Shown in pieces: positions 7,807 through 15,032 of a stretch of DNA of 29,702 nucleotides. Every line of letters begins with the position of its first letter. The first letter of the stretch is position 1. The notes under the pieces were generated by a model, which was not told where the DNA came from, did no database searches, and saw only the letters and a program-made list of their open reading frames with translations. The position numbers and the translations under genes are program-made. Source of the stretch: Pseudomonadota bacterium (GTDB taxonomy: Bacteria > Pseudomonadota > Gammaproteobacteria > Steroidobacterales > Steroidobacteraceae); contig JAJXYU010000163.1 of assembly GCA_021780395.1 (NCBI GenBank), positions 1 to 29,702 on the forward strand. Reading direction: 5' to 3'.

Positions 7807-8276
7807 ATCGGCGGCGGGGCGGACTTCATCCGCTCCATCGCGAAGCGGGAACTGACGTTGCGCATCGGGACTGCGGTGATCAGCCGGCGGTAGAACGCGT
7901 CGTACGCGGGAATGTCCGGCGTCATCACGTGGAGCAGATAGTCGACGTCGCCGCTCATGCGCCAGGCGCCGACGATTTCCGGCATCGCTGCGACGACCTC
8001 CGCGAAGCGCCGCAACCACTCGACCGAGTGGTCCGCGGCCTCGACCGACACGAACACCGAGACGGGGTAGCCGAGCTGTTCGGGTGACAGCTGCGCTACC
8101 CGGCCGAGGATCACCCCGGACTCCTCCAGGCGCTTGATGCGCTTCCAGCACGGTGTGGTGGACAACCCGACCGCTGCGGCGATCGCGGTCAACGGGGTCG
8201 TCGCATCGCGCGCGAGCAGGCGCAGGATCGCCCGGTCGATCTCGTCGAGCGAGGCCGTTCGAGGGGTGTCGATCAT
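7803..8276 (-). CDS. Lrp/AsnC family transcriptional regulator (second of two)
   Basis: A 157-residue regulator with a canonical Lrp layout: LDEIDRAILRLL opening helix, helix-turn-helix with STTPCWKRIKRLEESGVI, then a RAM domain with SGDVDYLLHV. It shares the S(K/T)TPCW recognition-helix core with the neighbouring Lrp protein but is otherwise quite different, so the two are paralogues and not a recent duplication. The ATG at 8276 has AGGA about 11 bases upstream. It is divergent from the siroheme/sulfite-reductase operon across an AT-rich gap (8277-8408), which makes that operon its probable target. Siroheme decarboxylases (AhbA/AhbB, NirD-type) share this fold, but this protein has an ordinary DNA-binding domain, so a transcription factor is the better call. 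Confidence 0.92.
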   Translation of the reverse strand: MIDTPRTASLDEIDRAILRLLARDATTPLTAIAAAVGLSTTPCWKRIKRLEESGVILGRVAQLSPEQLGYPVSVFVSVEAADHSVEWLRRFAEVVAAMPEIVGAWRMSGDVDYLLHVMTPDIPAYDAFYRRLITAVPMRNVSSRFAMERMKSAPPPI

Positions 8277-8330
8277 GCTGCCGTCGTCCTGCGAAATAAT
8301 AAAAAATCCTATTATCTACGAAATAACAGT

Positions 8331-8346
8331 AAAAAAGATCTTTTTT
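8331..8346. promoter_or_regulatory. AT-rich 16-bp palindrome next to the cys operon promoter
   Basis: AAAAAAGA-TCTTTTTT is a perfect palindrome that abuts the -35 position of the promoter at 8346-8374. Upstream, CGAAATAA is repeated at 8292-8299 and 8319-8326, and ATAATA/TATTAT form a further inverted repeat near 8298-8315. In a GC-rich genome this AT-rich cluster between divergent genes is a good candidate for binding by the adjacent Lrp protein. It could also act as an UP element. Confidence 0.45.
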
Positions 8347-8374
8347 TGCAGAACAAAGCGCGATTACATAGAAT
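8346..8374 (+). promoter_or_regulatory. Candidate sigma-70 promoter of the siroheme/cysJI operon
   Basis: TTGCAG (8346-8351), a 17-base spacer, then TAGAAT (8369-8374, five of six to consensus). It is correctly placed about 35 bases upstream of the first start codon, in the AT-rich divergent gap. The -35 box is weak (three of six), consistent with a need for an activator. Confidence 0.5.
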
Positions 8375-8408
8375 TTTTTACTCACTCCTTGCGTGGATGG
8401 AATTCTCG

Positions 8409-8921
8409 ATGATCCCGATCGCCCTCGATCCGCGTTGCACGCGCCTCGCCGTCGTGGGGACCGGGGAACGGGCGGCGCGCCGCCTGGCGGCCCTGCGCGC
8501 GGCGGGGGCCGACGAGGCGCAGGGGTTCCCGGACGCCCCGGCCTGTGAGCCGCTCCTGTCGACCCTGCATGCGCTGTGGATCGTGGACCTGGCGCCCGAC
8601 GCGGCGCGTGGGCTGGCCGAGCGGGCGCGCGCGGCCCGGGTGCTCGTGAACGTGGAGGACTCACCGGCGTCGTGCGATTTCCACTCGATGGCGCAGGTTC
8701 GTCGCGGCGACCTGTTGCTCACCGTCTCGACCGCCGGGGCCGCGCCGGGACTCGCGCGCGTGATTCGCGCGCACCTCGGCGCGCGGTTCGGCGAGGAGTG
8801 GGGCGAGCGCGTCGCCCTCGTTCGCCGCTTGCGCGATGGCTGGCGCGACGCCGGCGTCGCGCCGTCGGAGACCGCCCGGCGCATCGAGGCGCTCGCGACC
8901 GAGCGGGGATGGCTCGCATGA
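8409..8921 (+). CDS. Precorrin-2 dehydrogenase / sirohydrochlorin ferrochelatase (CysG N-terminal-domain type)
   Basis: This enzyme oxidises precorrin-2 with NAD+ and inserts iron to make siroheme, the cofactor of the sulfite reductase encoded downstream. The N-terminal NAD site reads LAVVGTGERAARRLAALRAAG, and VNVEDSP carries the Asp that corresponds to the catalytic Asp of CysG (VNVVDAP). At 170 residues it is shorter than the roughly 200-220 of free-standing or CysG-fused versions, mainly at the C-terminal helical part. The ATG at 8409 is chosen for a GGATGGA seven bases upstream; an in-frame ATG at 8397 would add four residues. Its stop overlaps the cobA start (ATGA at 8918-8921), indicating translational coupling. 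The methyltransferase half of CysG is encoded as the separate next gene. Confidence 0.88.
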   Translation: MIPIALDPRCTRLAVVGTGERAARRLAALRAAGADEAQGFPDAPACEPLLSTLHALWIVDLAPDAARGLAERARAARVLVNVEDSPASCDFHSMAQVRRGDLLLTVSTAGAAPGLARVIRAHLGARFGEEWGERVALVRRLRDGWRDAGVAPSETARRIEALATERGWLA

Positions 8922-9700
8922 TCCGTCATCCGGAGTTCGTACCCGGCACGGTGTGGCTCGCGGGGGCAGGTCCCGGTGATCCGGCGCTGCTCACGCTCGC
9001 GGCGCTGCATGCGATCGAGACCGCGGACGTGATCGTGCACGATGCGCTGGTGTCGCCCGAGATCCTCGCGCTGGCACCCTCGAGGAGGCTGCGGATCGCG
9101 GCCGGCAAGCGCGCCGGCGGTGCCCGCACGCCGCAGTGGGCGATCCACGAGCAGCTGATCGCGCACGCCCGCCGGGGAGCGCGCGTGCTGCGGCTGAAGG
9201 GCGGGGATCCGTTCGTGTTCGGGCGCGGTGGCGAGGAGTGCCTTGCGCTGGCTGCGGCGGGGATCGCGTTCCGCGTCGTGCCCGGGATCTCGGCGGGCAT
9301 CGGTGCGACCAGTGCCGCCCTCGTGCCGATCACCCATCGTGGCGTCGCGCGCAGCGTCGTGTTCGCGACCGGCGAGGCCGGCCCGGACGGAACGGACGTC
9401 GATTTCCGAACGCTGGGACGCGCCGCGGACACCCTGGTCCTGTACATGGCGCGCCGGCACCTCGGCCGGATCGCCGCGATGCTGATCGAGGGGGGACGGC
9501 CGGTCACGGATCCCGTGGCCCTGATGCTCGATGCGACCACGCCGCGCGAACGGGTGGTCCACACCACGCTCGGGGAGGCCGCCGGCGTCGCCCGCGGGCT
9601 GCCGCCGGCCGCGACCCTCGTGGTGATCGGCGCGGTCGCGGCGCTCGGCGCGATGCTCGCGCCCCCGGAGCGCGCGGCGCGCCGCGTCGGAGCGCTGTGA
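8918..9700 (+). CDS. cobA: Uroporphyrinogen-III C-methyltransferase (SUMT)
   Basis: Uses two S-adenosylmethionine molecules to convert uroporphyrinogen III to precorrin-2, the first committed step toward siroheme. Family motifs are clear: LAGAGPGDPALLTLAALHAI near the N-terminus, LRLKGGDPFVFGRGGEE in the SAM-binding region, and VVPGISAGIGA. The 260-residue length fits a single-function SUMT. An ATG at 8909 is also in frame, but 8918 gives the typical ATGA overlap with the preceding stop. The stop at 9698-9700 overlaps the cysJ start by one base. It supplies the substrate of the preceding dehydrogenase, so the two genes together replace the fused CysG protein. Confidence 0.94.
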   Translation: MIRHPEFVPGTVWLAGAGPGDPALLTLAALHAIETADVIVHDALVSPEILALAPSRRLRIAAGKRAGGARTPQWAIHEQLIAHARRGARVLRLKGGDPFVFGRGGEECLALAAAGIAFRVVPGISAGIGATSAALVPITHRGVARSVVFATGEAGPDGTDVDFRTLGRAADTLVLYMARRHLGRIAAMLIEGGRPVTDPVALMLDATTPRERVVHTTLGEAAGVARGLPPAATLVVIGAVAALGAMLAPPERAARRVGAL

Positions 9701-11427
9701 TGAGCCGCAGCGCGATCCTGCCACGCTCCGCACCGTTCGACGCGGAGGACATCGCGGGTCTGAACGCGATCTTCGCGCGCGCGTCCCGCGATCAGCGGGC
9801 ATGGCTCGCCGGATTCCTCGCCGGCATCGACGCCGCGCAGCGCGAAGGGCCGGCGCCCGTGGCCGCACCGGTTGCGCGGACGAAGCTCACGATCCTCTAC
9901 GCGACCGAGTCGGGTCACGCCGAGGCGCTCGCCCACGCGGCGCAACGGGACGCGGCGCGGCGCGGCTTCGCGCCCCGCGTGCTCGACATGGCCGATGCAT
10001 CGGTGAGCGCGCTCGCCGAGTCGCCGAACCTGCTGGTGATCGCCTCGACCTGGGGCGAAGGCGAGGCACCGCAGCGCGCCGCGCCGTTCCTGCGCGCGCT
10101 GGCCGCGGATGACGCGCCGCGCCTCGACGGCGTGCGCTTCGCGGTGCTGGCGCTCGGCGATTCCGCCTATGCGCAGTTCTGCGCGATCGGCAAGCGGATC
10201 GACGCGCGCCTCGAGGGGCTCGGCGGGATCCGCATTGCGGCGCGCGTCGACTGCGATCTCGACTACGAGGCGCCGGCGGCGTCCTTCGTCGACCGGGTGC
10301 TCGCGGCGTTCGCGCCGCCGACGGACGCGGGGTCGGTGATCCACGTCGACTTCCACCGCACCGACGGTGCGGGAACGGCCAAGCCGGAGCGAGTCGATGC
10401 CCCGGTTGCGGCGCTCCACCCGATCGGTTCGTCATGGTTGGAGCGCGAGACCTGGCATCTCGAAATCGACCTGACCGGTTCGGGTCTCGACTATCAGCCG
10501 GGCGACGCACTCGCGCTGATGCCGCGCAACGACCCGGCGCTCGCGGAGTCGATCCTCGCGGCGACCGGGCTCGCCGGCGACCAGGCGGTGCGCGACGCGT
10601 TGATCCGCGAGCGCGACCTCGCCACGCTGACCGCGAAGCTGATCGCGGATTACGGGGCGATCACCGGCGACGACCGCGTGCTCGCGCTCGCCGCCGATGA
10701 GGCTGCACGCGCGCAGTTCATCCCCGGTCGGCAGGTGATCGACCTCCTCGAGGCGTTCCCGCATCGGCTCACGGGCGCGGACCTGCTGCGCCTGCTGCGC
10801 AAGCTCTCGGTCCGTTACTACTCCATCGCGTCCTCGCAGAAGATCGTCGGCGAGGCGGCGCATCTGGCGATCGCGAAGGTGGCCTACGAGAGCGCGGGAC
10901 GTTCGCGGACCGGCGTCGCGTCCGGCCTCGTGGCGGGGCGCCTCGCCGTCGGCGATACGCTGCCGGTCCGGGTCAAAGCGAATCCGCAGTTCCGATTGCC
11001 GGAGGATCCCGACGCGCCGATCGTGATGATCGGTGCCGGGACGGGCATTGCGCCGTACCGAGCGTTCCTGCAGGAGCGCGAGGCGATCGGCGCGCGCGGT
11101 CGGTCCTGGCTGATGTTCGGGCACCGCCGCTTCACGCACGATTTCCTCTACCAGCTCGACATCCAGGCGTGGCTGAAGTCCGGCGTGCTGGGCGAGGTCG
11201 ATCTCGCGTTCTCACGCGATCAACCGGAGAAGCGTTACGTGCAGCACCTGCTGTGGGAACGTCGCGACGCGCTGCGCGCTCGACTCGCGGAGGGCGCGAC
11301 GCTCTACCTGTGCGGCGACGCGCGGTCGATGGCGCGCGACGTCGATGCGACCCTGGTGCGGATCCTCGGGCAGCCGGCGCTGGATGAGCTGATCACGGCC
11401 GGTCGATACCGGAAGGACGTGTACTGA
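9700..11427 (+). CDS. cysJ: NADPH-sulfite reductase flavoprotein alpha subunit
   Basis: Carries electrons from NADPH through FAD and FMN to CysI for the six-electron reduction of sulfite to sulfide in cysteine synthesis. The layout is complete: a short N-terminal helix region, a flavodoxin/FMN domain (about residues 65-205; FMN loop TESGHAEA in place of the more usual TGNAE), a connecting/FAD domain with RYYSIASS, and an NADPH domain with GAGTGIAPYRAFLQER and LYLCGDARSMARDV, ending in RYRKDVY as the family does. The 575 residues compare with 599 in E. coli. Start and stop each overlap a neighbour by one base (TGATG at both joints), so cobA, cysJ and cysI are translationally coupled. Confidence 0.96.
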   Translation: MSRSAILPRSAPFDAEDIAGLNAIFARASRDQRAWLAGFLAGIDAAQREGPAPVAAPVARTKLTILYATESGHAEALAHAAQRDAARRGFAPRVLDMADASVSALAESPNLLVIASTWGEGEAPQRAAPFLRALAADDAPRLDGVRFAVLALGDSAYAQFCAIGKRIDARLEGLGGIRIAARVDCDLDYEAPAASFVDRVLAAFAPPTDAGSVIHVDFHRTDGAGTAKPERVDAPVAALHPIGSSWLERETWHLEIDLTGSGLDYQPGDALALMPRNDPALAESILAATGLAGDQAVRDALIRERDLATLTAKLIADYGAITGDDRVLALAADEAARAQFIPGRQVIDLLEAFPHRLTGADLLRLLRKLSVRYYSIASSQKIVGEAAHLAIAKVAYESAGRSRTGVASGLVAGRLAVGDTLPVRVKANPQFRLPEDPDAPIVMIGAGTGIAPYRAFLQEREAIGARGRSWLMFGHRRFTHDFLYQLDIQAWLKSGVLGEVDLAFSRDQPEKRYVQHLLWERRDALRARLAEGATLYLCGDARSMARDVDATLVRILGQPALDELITAGRYRKDVY

Positions 11428-13169
11428 TGGATGACGTGACCCCGAAGCCAGGGCGCGTGACGCCGGTCGCCGCATCGGCCGAACGCGCCGGCGACGCCGC
11501 CGTCGCGCCGCCATCCCGCAACGAGACGATCAAGGCGGATAGCCGCTTCCTGCGGGGCACGCTCGGCGAGGAGCTGGATCAAACCGCGTTCGGCGGATTG
11601 AGCGAGGACGCGAGCCAGCTGGTGAAGTTCCACGGGATGTACGTGCAGGACGATCGGGACCTGCGGCCGGAGCGTGCGAAGCGCCAGCTCGATCGCGCCT
11701 ATGCGTTCATGGCGCGATTGCGCATCCCGGCGGGCGTGCTGACGCCGCGCCAGTACCGCGCGCTCGACCAGCTCGCGACCGAGCGCGCGAACGGCAGCCT
11801 GCGCTTCACCACCCGCCAGACGATCCAGTTCCACGGGATCATCAAGAGCAACGTGCGCGCCGCGCTGCAGGCGATCGACGCCGCGCTGCTCGACACGATC
11901 GCGGCCTGCGGCGACGTCAACCGCAACGTGATGGCCGCCGCGAATCCGTATCGCTCGCGCGCGCACGCGGAGGCGGCCGAGGCCGCGACGCGGCTGTCGG
12001 CGCATTTCCTGCCGCGGACCGGCGCGTGGCGCGAGATCTTCATCGGGGAAGAGCGCGCGCGCGGCGGCGAACCCGAGCATGAGCCGATCTACGGCGCGAC
12101 GTACCTGCCGCGAAAGTTCAAGATCGCGATCGCCGTGCCGCCGGCGAACGACGTCGACGTGTTCGCGCAGGACCTCGGCTTCGTCGCGATCGTGCGGGAC
12201 GGCGCGATCCGGGGCTACGACGTGCTCGCTGGCGGCGGCATGGGCATGACCCACGGAGAGTCGGACACCTATCCGCGCGTCGGCGACGTGCTCGGATACT
12301 GTTCCGCCGATCGCCTGCTCGAGGTCGCCGAGGCGGTCCTCACGACTCAGCGCGATTTCGGCGATCGCTCGAACCGCAGGCGCGCCCGCCTGAAGTACAC
12401 GATCGACGCGCGCGGACTCGATTGGTTCAAGGCCGAGATCGGGCGGCGGATGAGCGCCCCGCTCGAGCCGGCCCGTCCGTTCGCATTCGTGACCCACGAC
12501 GACGAACCCGGCTGGACGCGTGGCGCGGACGGCTTGCACCACCTCACGCTGTACGTCGAGAACGGTCGCGTCGCCGATCGCGACGGCAGCGCTCTGAAAT
12601 CCGCGCTCGCCGCGATCGCGGGTCTCGAGGACTTCGCCGAGTCCGGTCGCTTCGTGATCACGCCGAACCAGAATCTCGTGATCGCCCGTGCGAGCGAGGC
12701 CGAGCGAGCGCAGATCGAGCAGATCCTGGATGCGCATCGCGTCGGACGCGCGGTCTCGCCGCTGCGCCGGGGCGCGATGGCCTGCGTCGCTCTGCCGACC
12801 TGCGGTCTCGCGCTCGCCGAGAGCGAGCGGTACCTCCCGGACCTCGTGACCCGGATCGATGCGATCCTCGCGCGGCACGGGCTCGAGGAGCAGCCGTTCA
12901 CGATCCGCATGACCGGTTGTCCGAACGGGTGTGCGCGGCCGTACCTCGCGGAGATCGGTCTCGTGGGACGGGGCCCGGGAAGGTACAACCTGATGCTCGG
13001 GGGCGCGGCGGATGGCTCGCGCTTGAACGTGCTCTACCGCGAGAACCTCGCGGATGCCGAGATCCTCGCGGCGCTCGAGCCGGTGCTCGCGGCGTATGCA
13101 ACGGCGCGCCACGACGGCGAACGATTCGGCGATTTCACGCGGCGCGCCGGATGGCTCGCGGGAGGCTGA
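11427..13169 (+). CDS. cysI: NADPH-sulfite reductase hemoprotein beta subunit
   Basis: Holds siroheme coupled to a 4Fe-4S cluster and reduces sulfite to sulfide in the cytoplasm. The four cluster cysteines are all present as CX5C (C453, C459, in CVALPTC) and CX3C (C498, C502, in TGCPNGC), the last also bridging to siroheme. Other conserved blocks include LRGTLGEELDQ, FHGMYVQDDRD, RFTTRQTIQFHGI, DVNRNVM, YLPRKFKIA and GRYNLMLGG. The 580 residues compare with 570 in E. coli. The ATG overlaps the cysJ stop. No cysH or cysDN follows: the next gene is ssrA on the opposite strand, so the PAPS/APS branch must lie elsewhere. Confidence 0.97.
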   Translation: MDDVTPKPGRVTPVAASAERAGDAAVAPPSRNETIKADSRFLRGTLGEELDQTAFGGLSEDASQLVKFHGMYVQDDRDLRPERAKRQLDRAYAFMARLRIPAGVLTPRQYRALDQLATERANGSLRFTTRQTIQFHGIIKSNVRAALQAIDAALLDTIAACGDVNRNVMAAANPYRSRAHAEAAEAATRLSAHFLPRTGAWREIFIGEERARGGEPEHEPIYGATYLPRKFKIAIAVPPANDVDVFAQDLGFVAIVRDGAIRGYDVLAGGGMGMTHGESDTYPRVGDVLGYCSADRLLEVAEAVLTTQRDFGDRSNRRRARLKYTIDARGLDWFKAEIGRRMSAPLEPARPFAFVTHDDEPGWTRGADGLHHLTLYVENGRVADRDGSALKSALAAIAGLEDFAESGRFVITPNQNLVIARASEAERAQIEQILDAHRVGRAVSPLRRGAMACVALPTCGLALAESERYLPDLVTRIDAILARHGLEEQPFTIRMTGCPNGCARPYLAEIGLVGRGPGRYNLMLGGAADGSRLNVLYRENLADAEILAALEPVLAAYATARHDGERFGDFTRRAGWLAGG

Positions 13170-13236
13170 CGCTCCGGCTCGGCGTATGCCGGCGGCTCTA
13201 GCGGACCGCCACGATCTGATCATCCGATGCCGCGCC

Positions 13237-13254
13237 GGCCTGCGGGCACAGGCC
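13237..13254. terminator. Hairpin between cysI and ssrA
   Basis: GGCCTG and CAGGCC form a 6-bp stem with a 6-base loop between the convergent cysI and ssrA genes. An A8 run at 13258-13265 follows it on plus, giving U8 directly after the tmRNA CCA end on minus. The tmRNA acceptor/T arm plus U8 is the likely ssrA terminator, while this hairpin may protect the cysI 3' end. Neither reading is certain. Confidence 0.35.
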
Positions 13255-13265
13255 GTGAAAAAAAA

Positions 13266-13620
13266 TGGTGGAGCCGGGGGGAATCGAACCCCCGTCCAGA
13301 AGCCCTACGTTCCAAGACCTACGTACGTAGCCCAGTCTATTGTTCTCGTCTCCGGCTACCCGACGGGCAGGGAAAGCCGGCGACCAGCCCTGTGACGATT
13401 CGCGGGATCCACCCAGGACCCGTGCATTCCGCTAGCTGGTGAGCGCTACCCTCGAGCCGTTCGCACCAGCACGGGCCGGTCGAGGTTCAGCCGCGATTAG
13501 GCGGCTAGAGCGTAGTTGTCTTCGTTGGCAACTATGAGTTTGCAAGTCAGTTTAACGAGGTAACCTGCACCTCGGTACGCACCTGGAGTTTCAGCACCCC
13601 TGTCGAAACCGGTCGGCCCC
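13266..13620 (-). ncRNA. ssrA: Transfer-messenger RNA (tmRNA)
   Basis: Rescues stalled ribosomes and adds a degradation tag. Read on minus, the 5' end is GGGGCCG at 13620 and the 3' end CGGCTCC plus an encoded ACCA at 13266; these pair in a 7-bp acceptor stem with a G-U at the third pair, the alanine identity element. GTTCGATTCCCCC gives the T arm. The tag frame at 13529-13497 reads ANEDNYALAA followed by TAA, one transposition away from the E. coli ANDENYALAA. The resume codon is GCC, preceded by ATAGTT like the E. coli AUAGUC. It is a one-piece tmRNA of about 355 nt. Its protein partner SmpB lies 111 bases upstream on the same strand. Confidence 0.97.
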
Positions 13621-13633
13621 AAGTCGAGGCGCC

Positions 13634-13639
13634 AGTCTA
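13634..13639 (-). promoter_or_regulatory. Candidate -10 box for ssrA
   Basis: On minus, TAGACT (five of six to TATAAT if one substitution is allowed at each of two weak positions) ends 13 bases before the mature tmRNA 5' end, which RNase P would generate from a slightly longer precursor. The -35 region 17 bases upstream is not convincing. Confidence 0.35.
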
Positions 13640-13706
13640 ACCGCTCGACGCCTCGAACGCGAGCATCGGGGCGCGCCGTGGATTATCAAGGGGCCCGGCG
13701 CCGGCA

Positions 13707-13724
13707 CCGGGTTCTGCAACCCGG
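13707..13724 (-). terminator. Hairpin just after smpB
   Basis: CCGGGTT and AACCCGG form a perfect 7-bp stem with a 4-base loop, seven bases beyond the smpB stop. There is no U-run after it, so it may be a 3' stabilising hairpin or a Rho-assisted end and not a true intrinsic terminator. Confidence 0.4.
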
Positions 13725-13731
13725 CGGGGGC

Positions 13732-14202
13732 TCAGCGACGCATCGCCTTCATGATCCGGCTCTTGTCGCGCTGCCAGTCGCGAGCCTTCTCGGTCGCCCG
13801 CTTGTCGTGCTGCTTCTTGCCCTTCGCGAGCCCGATCGCGAGCTTCGCGCGGCCGCTCTTCCAGTAGAGTTCGAGCGGCACGAGCGTGTAGCCGCGGCGT
13901 TCCACCGCGCCGACCAGGTGATCGAGCTCGCGGCGGCTCAGCAGGAGCTTGCGGGTGCGGGTCGGATCCGCGACGACGTGGGTCGAGGCGGAGGTGAGCG
14001 GCGTCAGGTGCGCGCCGAACAGGAAGGCCTCGCCATCTTTCAGGTACACGTAGGCCTCGGTGATCTGCGCCTTGCCCGCGCGCAGGCTCTTCACTTCCCA
14101 GCCGAGCAGGGCGATGCCCGCCTCGTAGCGCTCCTCGATGAAATAGTCGAAGCGTGCCTTGCGGTTCACCGCGATCGGTGGGATTTTCTCCTCAGTTTTC
14201 AT
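13732..14202 (-). CDS. smpB: SsrA-binding protein SmpB
   Basis: Binds the tRNA-like domain of tmRNA and delivers it to stalled ribosomes. The beta-barrel core shows the family blocks [43 protein letters not shown] and [10 protein letters not shown], followed by the basic C-terminal tail ([30 protein letters not shown]) that forms a helix in the mRNA path. The ATG at 14202 gives 156 residues, the usual length; an in-frame ATG at 14262 would add a non-conserved extension. The ribosome site is weak (GGCAAG). It is transcribed toward ssrA, and is divergent from ratA. The smpB/ssrA adjacency is the classical arrangement. Confidence 0.97.
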   Translation of the reverse strand: MKTEEKIPPIAVNRKARFDYFIEERYEAGIALLGWEVKSLRAGKAQITEAYVYLKDGEAFLFGAHLTPLTSASTHVVADPTRTRKLLLSRRELDHLVGAVERRGYTLVPLELYWKSGRAKLAIGLAKGKKQHDKRATEKARDWQRDKSRIMKAMRR

Positions 14203-14285
14203 GCGCTTGCCAAGTGTACCGGGTGCCGCGTTGTCGCGCCCGGGCTTTTGCCGGAGAATCACCGGTTACCGCGCCCGAGCGCATC

Positions 14286-14290
14286 GGAGG
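14286..14290 (+). promoter_or_regulatory. Strong ribosome binding site deciding the ratA TTG start
   Basis: GGAGG lies five bases before a TTG at 14296. No ATG or GTG in this frame fits the known N-terminus of the family, so this site supports TTG as the start codon. Confidence 0.75.
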
Positions 14291-14295
14291 AACGA

Positions 14296-14754
14296 TTGAA
14301 GGTTGTCGAACGCAGTTCGACCGTGCCGTACACGGCGCGGCAGATGTACGACCTGGTCAGCGACGTCGAACGATATCCGCAATTCCTTCCGTGGTGTACG
14401 GCGGCGCACGTCGAACCGGCGGCTCCCGGGGAAGTGCTGGCCTCGATCAGCATCGCGCGGGGCCTGCTGCGGACGGAATTCACGACCCGCAATGCGTCGA
14501 CGCCGGGCGAGGAGATCCTGATGCGCCTCGTGCGCGGTCCGTTCCGGCGCCTCACCGGGCACTGGCGCTTCGAGACGCTGCCCGACGGCGGTTCGCGCGT
14601 GAGCTTCCGCGTCGACTTCGAATTCCGGAGCCTGCTCACCTCGGCCGCGCTGAATCCGATATTCGAGGCGCTGTGCGCGACGATCGTCGAGGCGTTCGTC
14701 GCGCGCGCGCGCGCGGTGTACTCGGTTCGCTCGCCGCTCGCGGGCCGATGCTGA
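14296..14754 (+). CDS. ratA: RatA/COQ10-type START-domain protein (ubiquinone-associated)
   Basis: A 152-residue SRPBCC/START-fold protein. The family opening KVVERSSTVPYTARQMYDLVSDVERYPQFLPWC is clear, as are FTTRNAS and the C-terminal FEALCATIVEAFVARARAVY helix. The E. coli relative was named RatA/PasT for a proposed anti-ribosome toxin role, while the eukaryotic relative Coq10 binds ubiquinone; a respiratory lipid-binding role fits the family's wide conservation better than a toxin role. It starts at TTG (14296) behind a strong GGAGG. Its end overlaps the rnfH start by seven bases (ATGCTGA), so the pair is coupled, as in E. coli. Confidence 0.93.
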   Translation: MKVVERSSTVPYTARQMYDLVSDVERYPQFLPWCTAAHVEPAAPGEVLASISIARGLLRTEFTTRNASTPGEEILMRLVRGPFRRLTGHWRFETLPDGGSRVSFRVDFEFRSLLTSAALNPIFEALCATIVEAFVARARAVYSVRSPLAGRC

Positions 14755-15032
14755 TCGAGGTCGTGGTCGCCGAGGCGAGCCGCGCGATCGTGAAATCCTA
14801 CGTGATCGACGCGCCCGCGACCGTCGGCGACGCACTCGCCCGTGCGAGCGCCGATCCGGCGTTCGCCGGTGTGGATTTCGATGCCGCGGTCGGCGTGTTC
14901 GGGCGGCTCGTGCGGGCCGACGCGCCGCTGCGCGACGGCGATCGGGTCGAGATCTACCGGCCGCTGCGCGAGGATCCGAAGAGCGCGCGCCGCCGGCGGG
15001 CGGCCGCCGCTAGTAGATCCGCCCGTTCTTGA
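14748..15032 (+). CDS. rnfH: RnfH family ubiquitin-like protein
   Basis: A 94-residue beta-grasp protein of the RnfH (RatB/PasI) family, nearly always found next to ratA. Recognisable blocks are IEVVVAEASRAIVKSYVIDAPATVGDALARA, VGVFGRLVRADAPLRDGDRVEIYRPLREDPKSARRRRA. The ATG at 14748 overlaps the ratA stop. The molecular role is not settled: it was linked to Rnf electron transport by name and proposed as an antitoxin for RatA in E. coli. The last 23 bases overlap the end of bamE on the opposite strand, with stops facing each other. Confidence 0.92.
   Translation: MLIEVVVAEASRAIVKSYVIDAPATVGDALARASADPAFAGVDFDAAVGVFGRLVRADAPLRDGDRVEIYRPLREDPKSARRRRAAAASRSARS

Noticed and set aside
7803..8276. 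Lrp-2 as a siroheme decarboxylase subunit (AhbA/AhbB type)
   Set aside because: It has a normal helix-turn-helix and RAM domain, and no heme d1 or Ahb genes are nearby.
13054..13442. Plus-strand frames with GNRTPVQKP or GESNPRPEA peptides
   Set aside because: These are the well-known false translations antisense to the T arm of tmRNA/tRNA genes; the region is ssrA.
14296..15032. ratA-rnfH as a toxin-antitoxin system
   Set aside because: The name comes from E. coli work, but both proteins are widely conserved housekeeping families with a Coq10-like lipid-binding fold; nothing here suggests a mobile toxin module.
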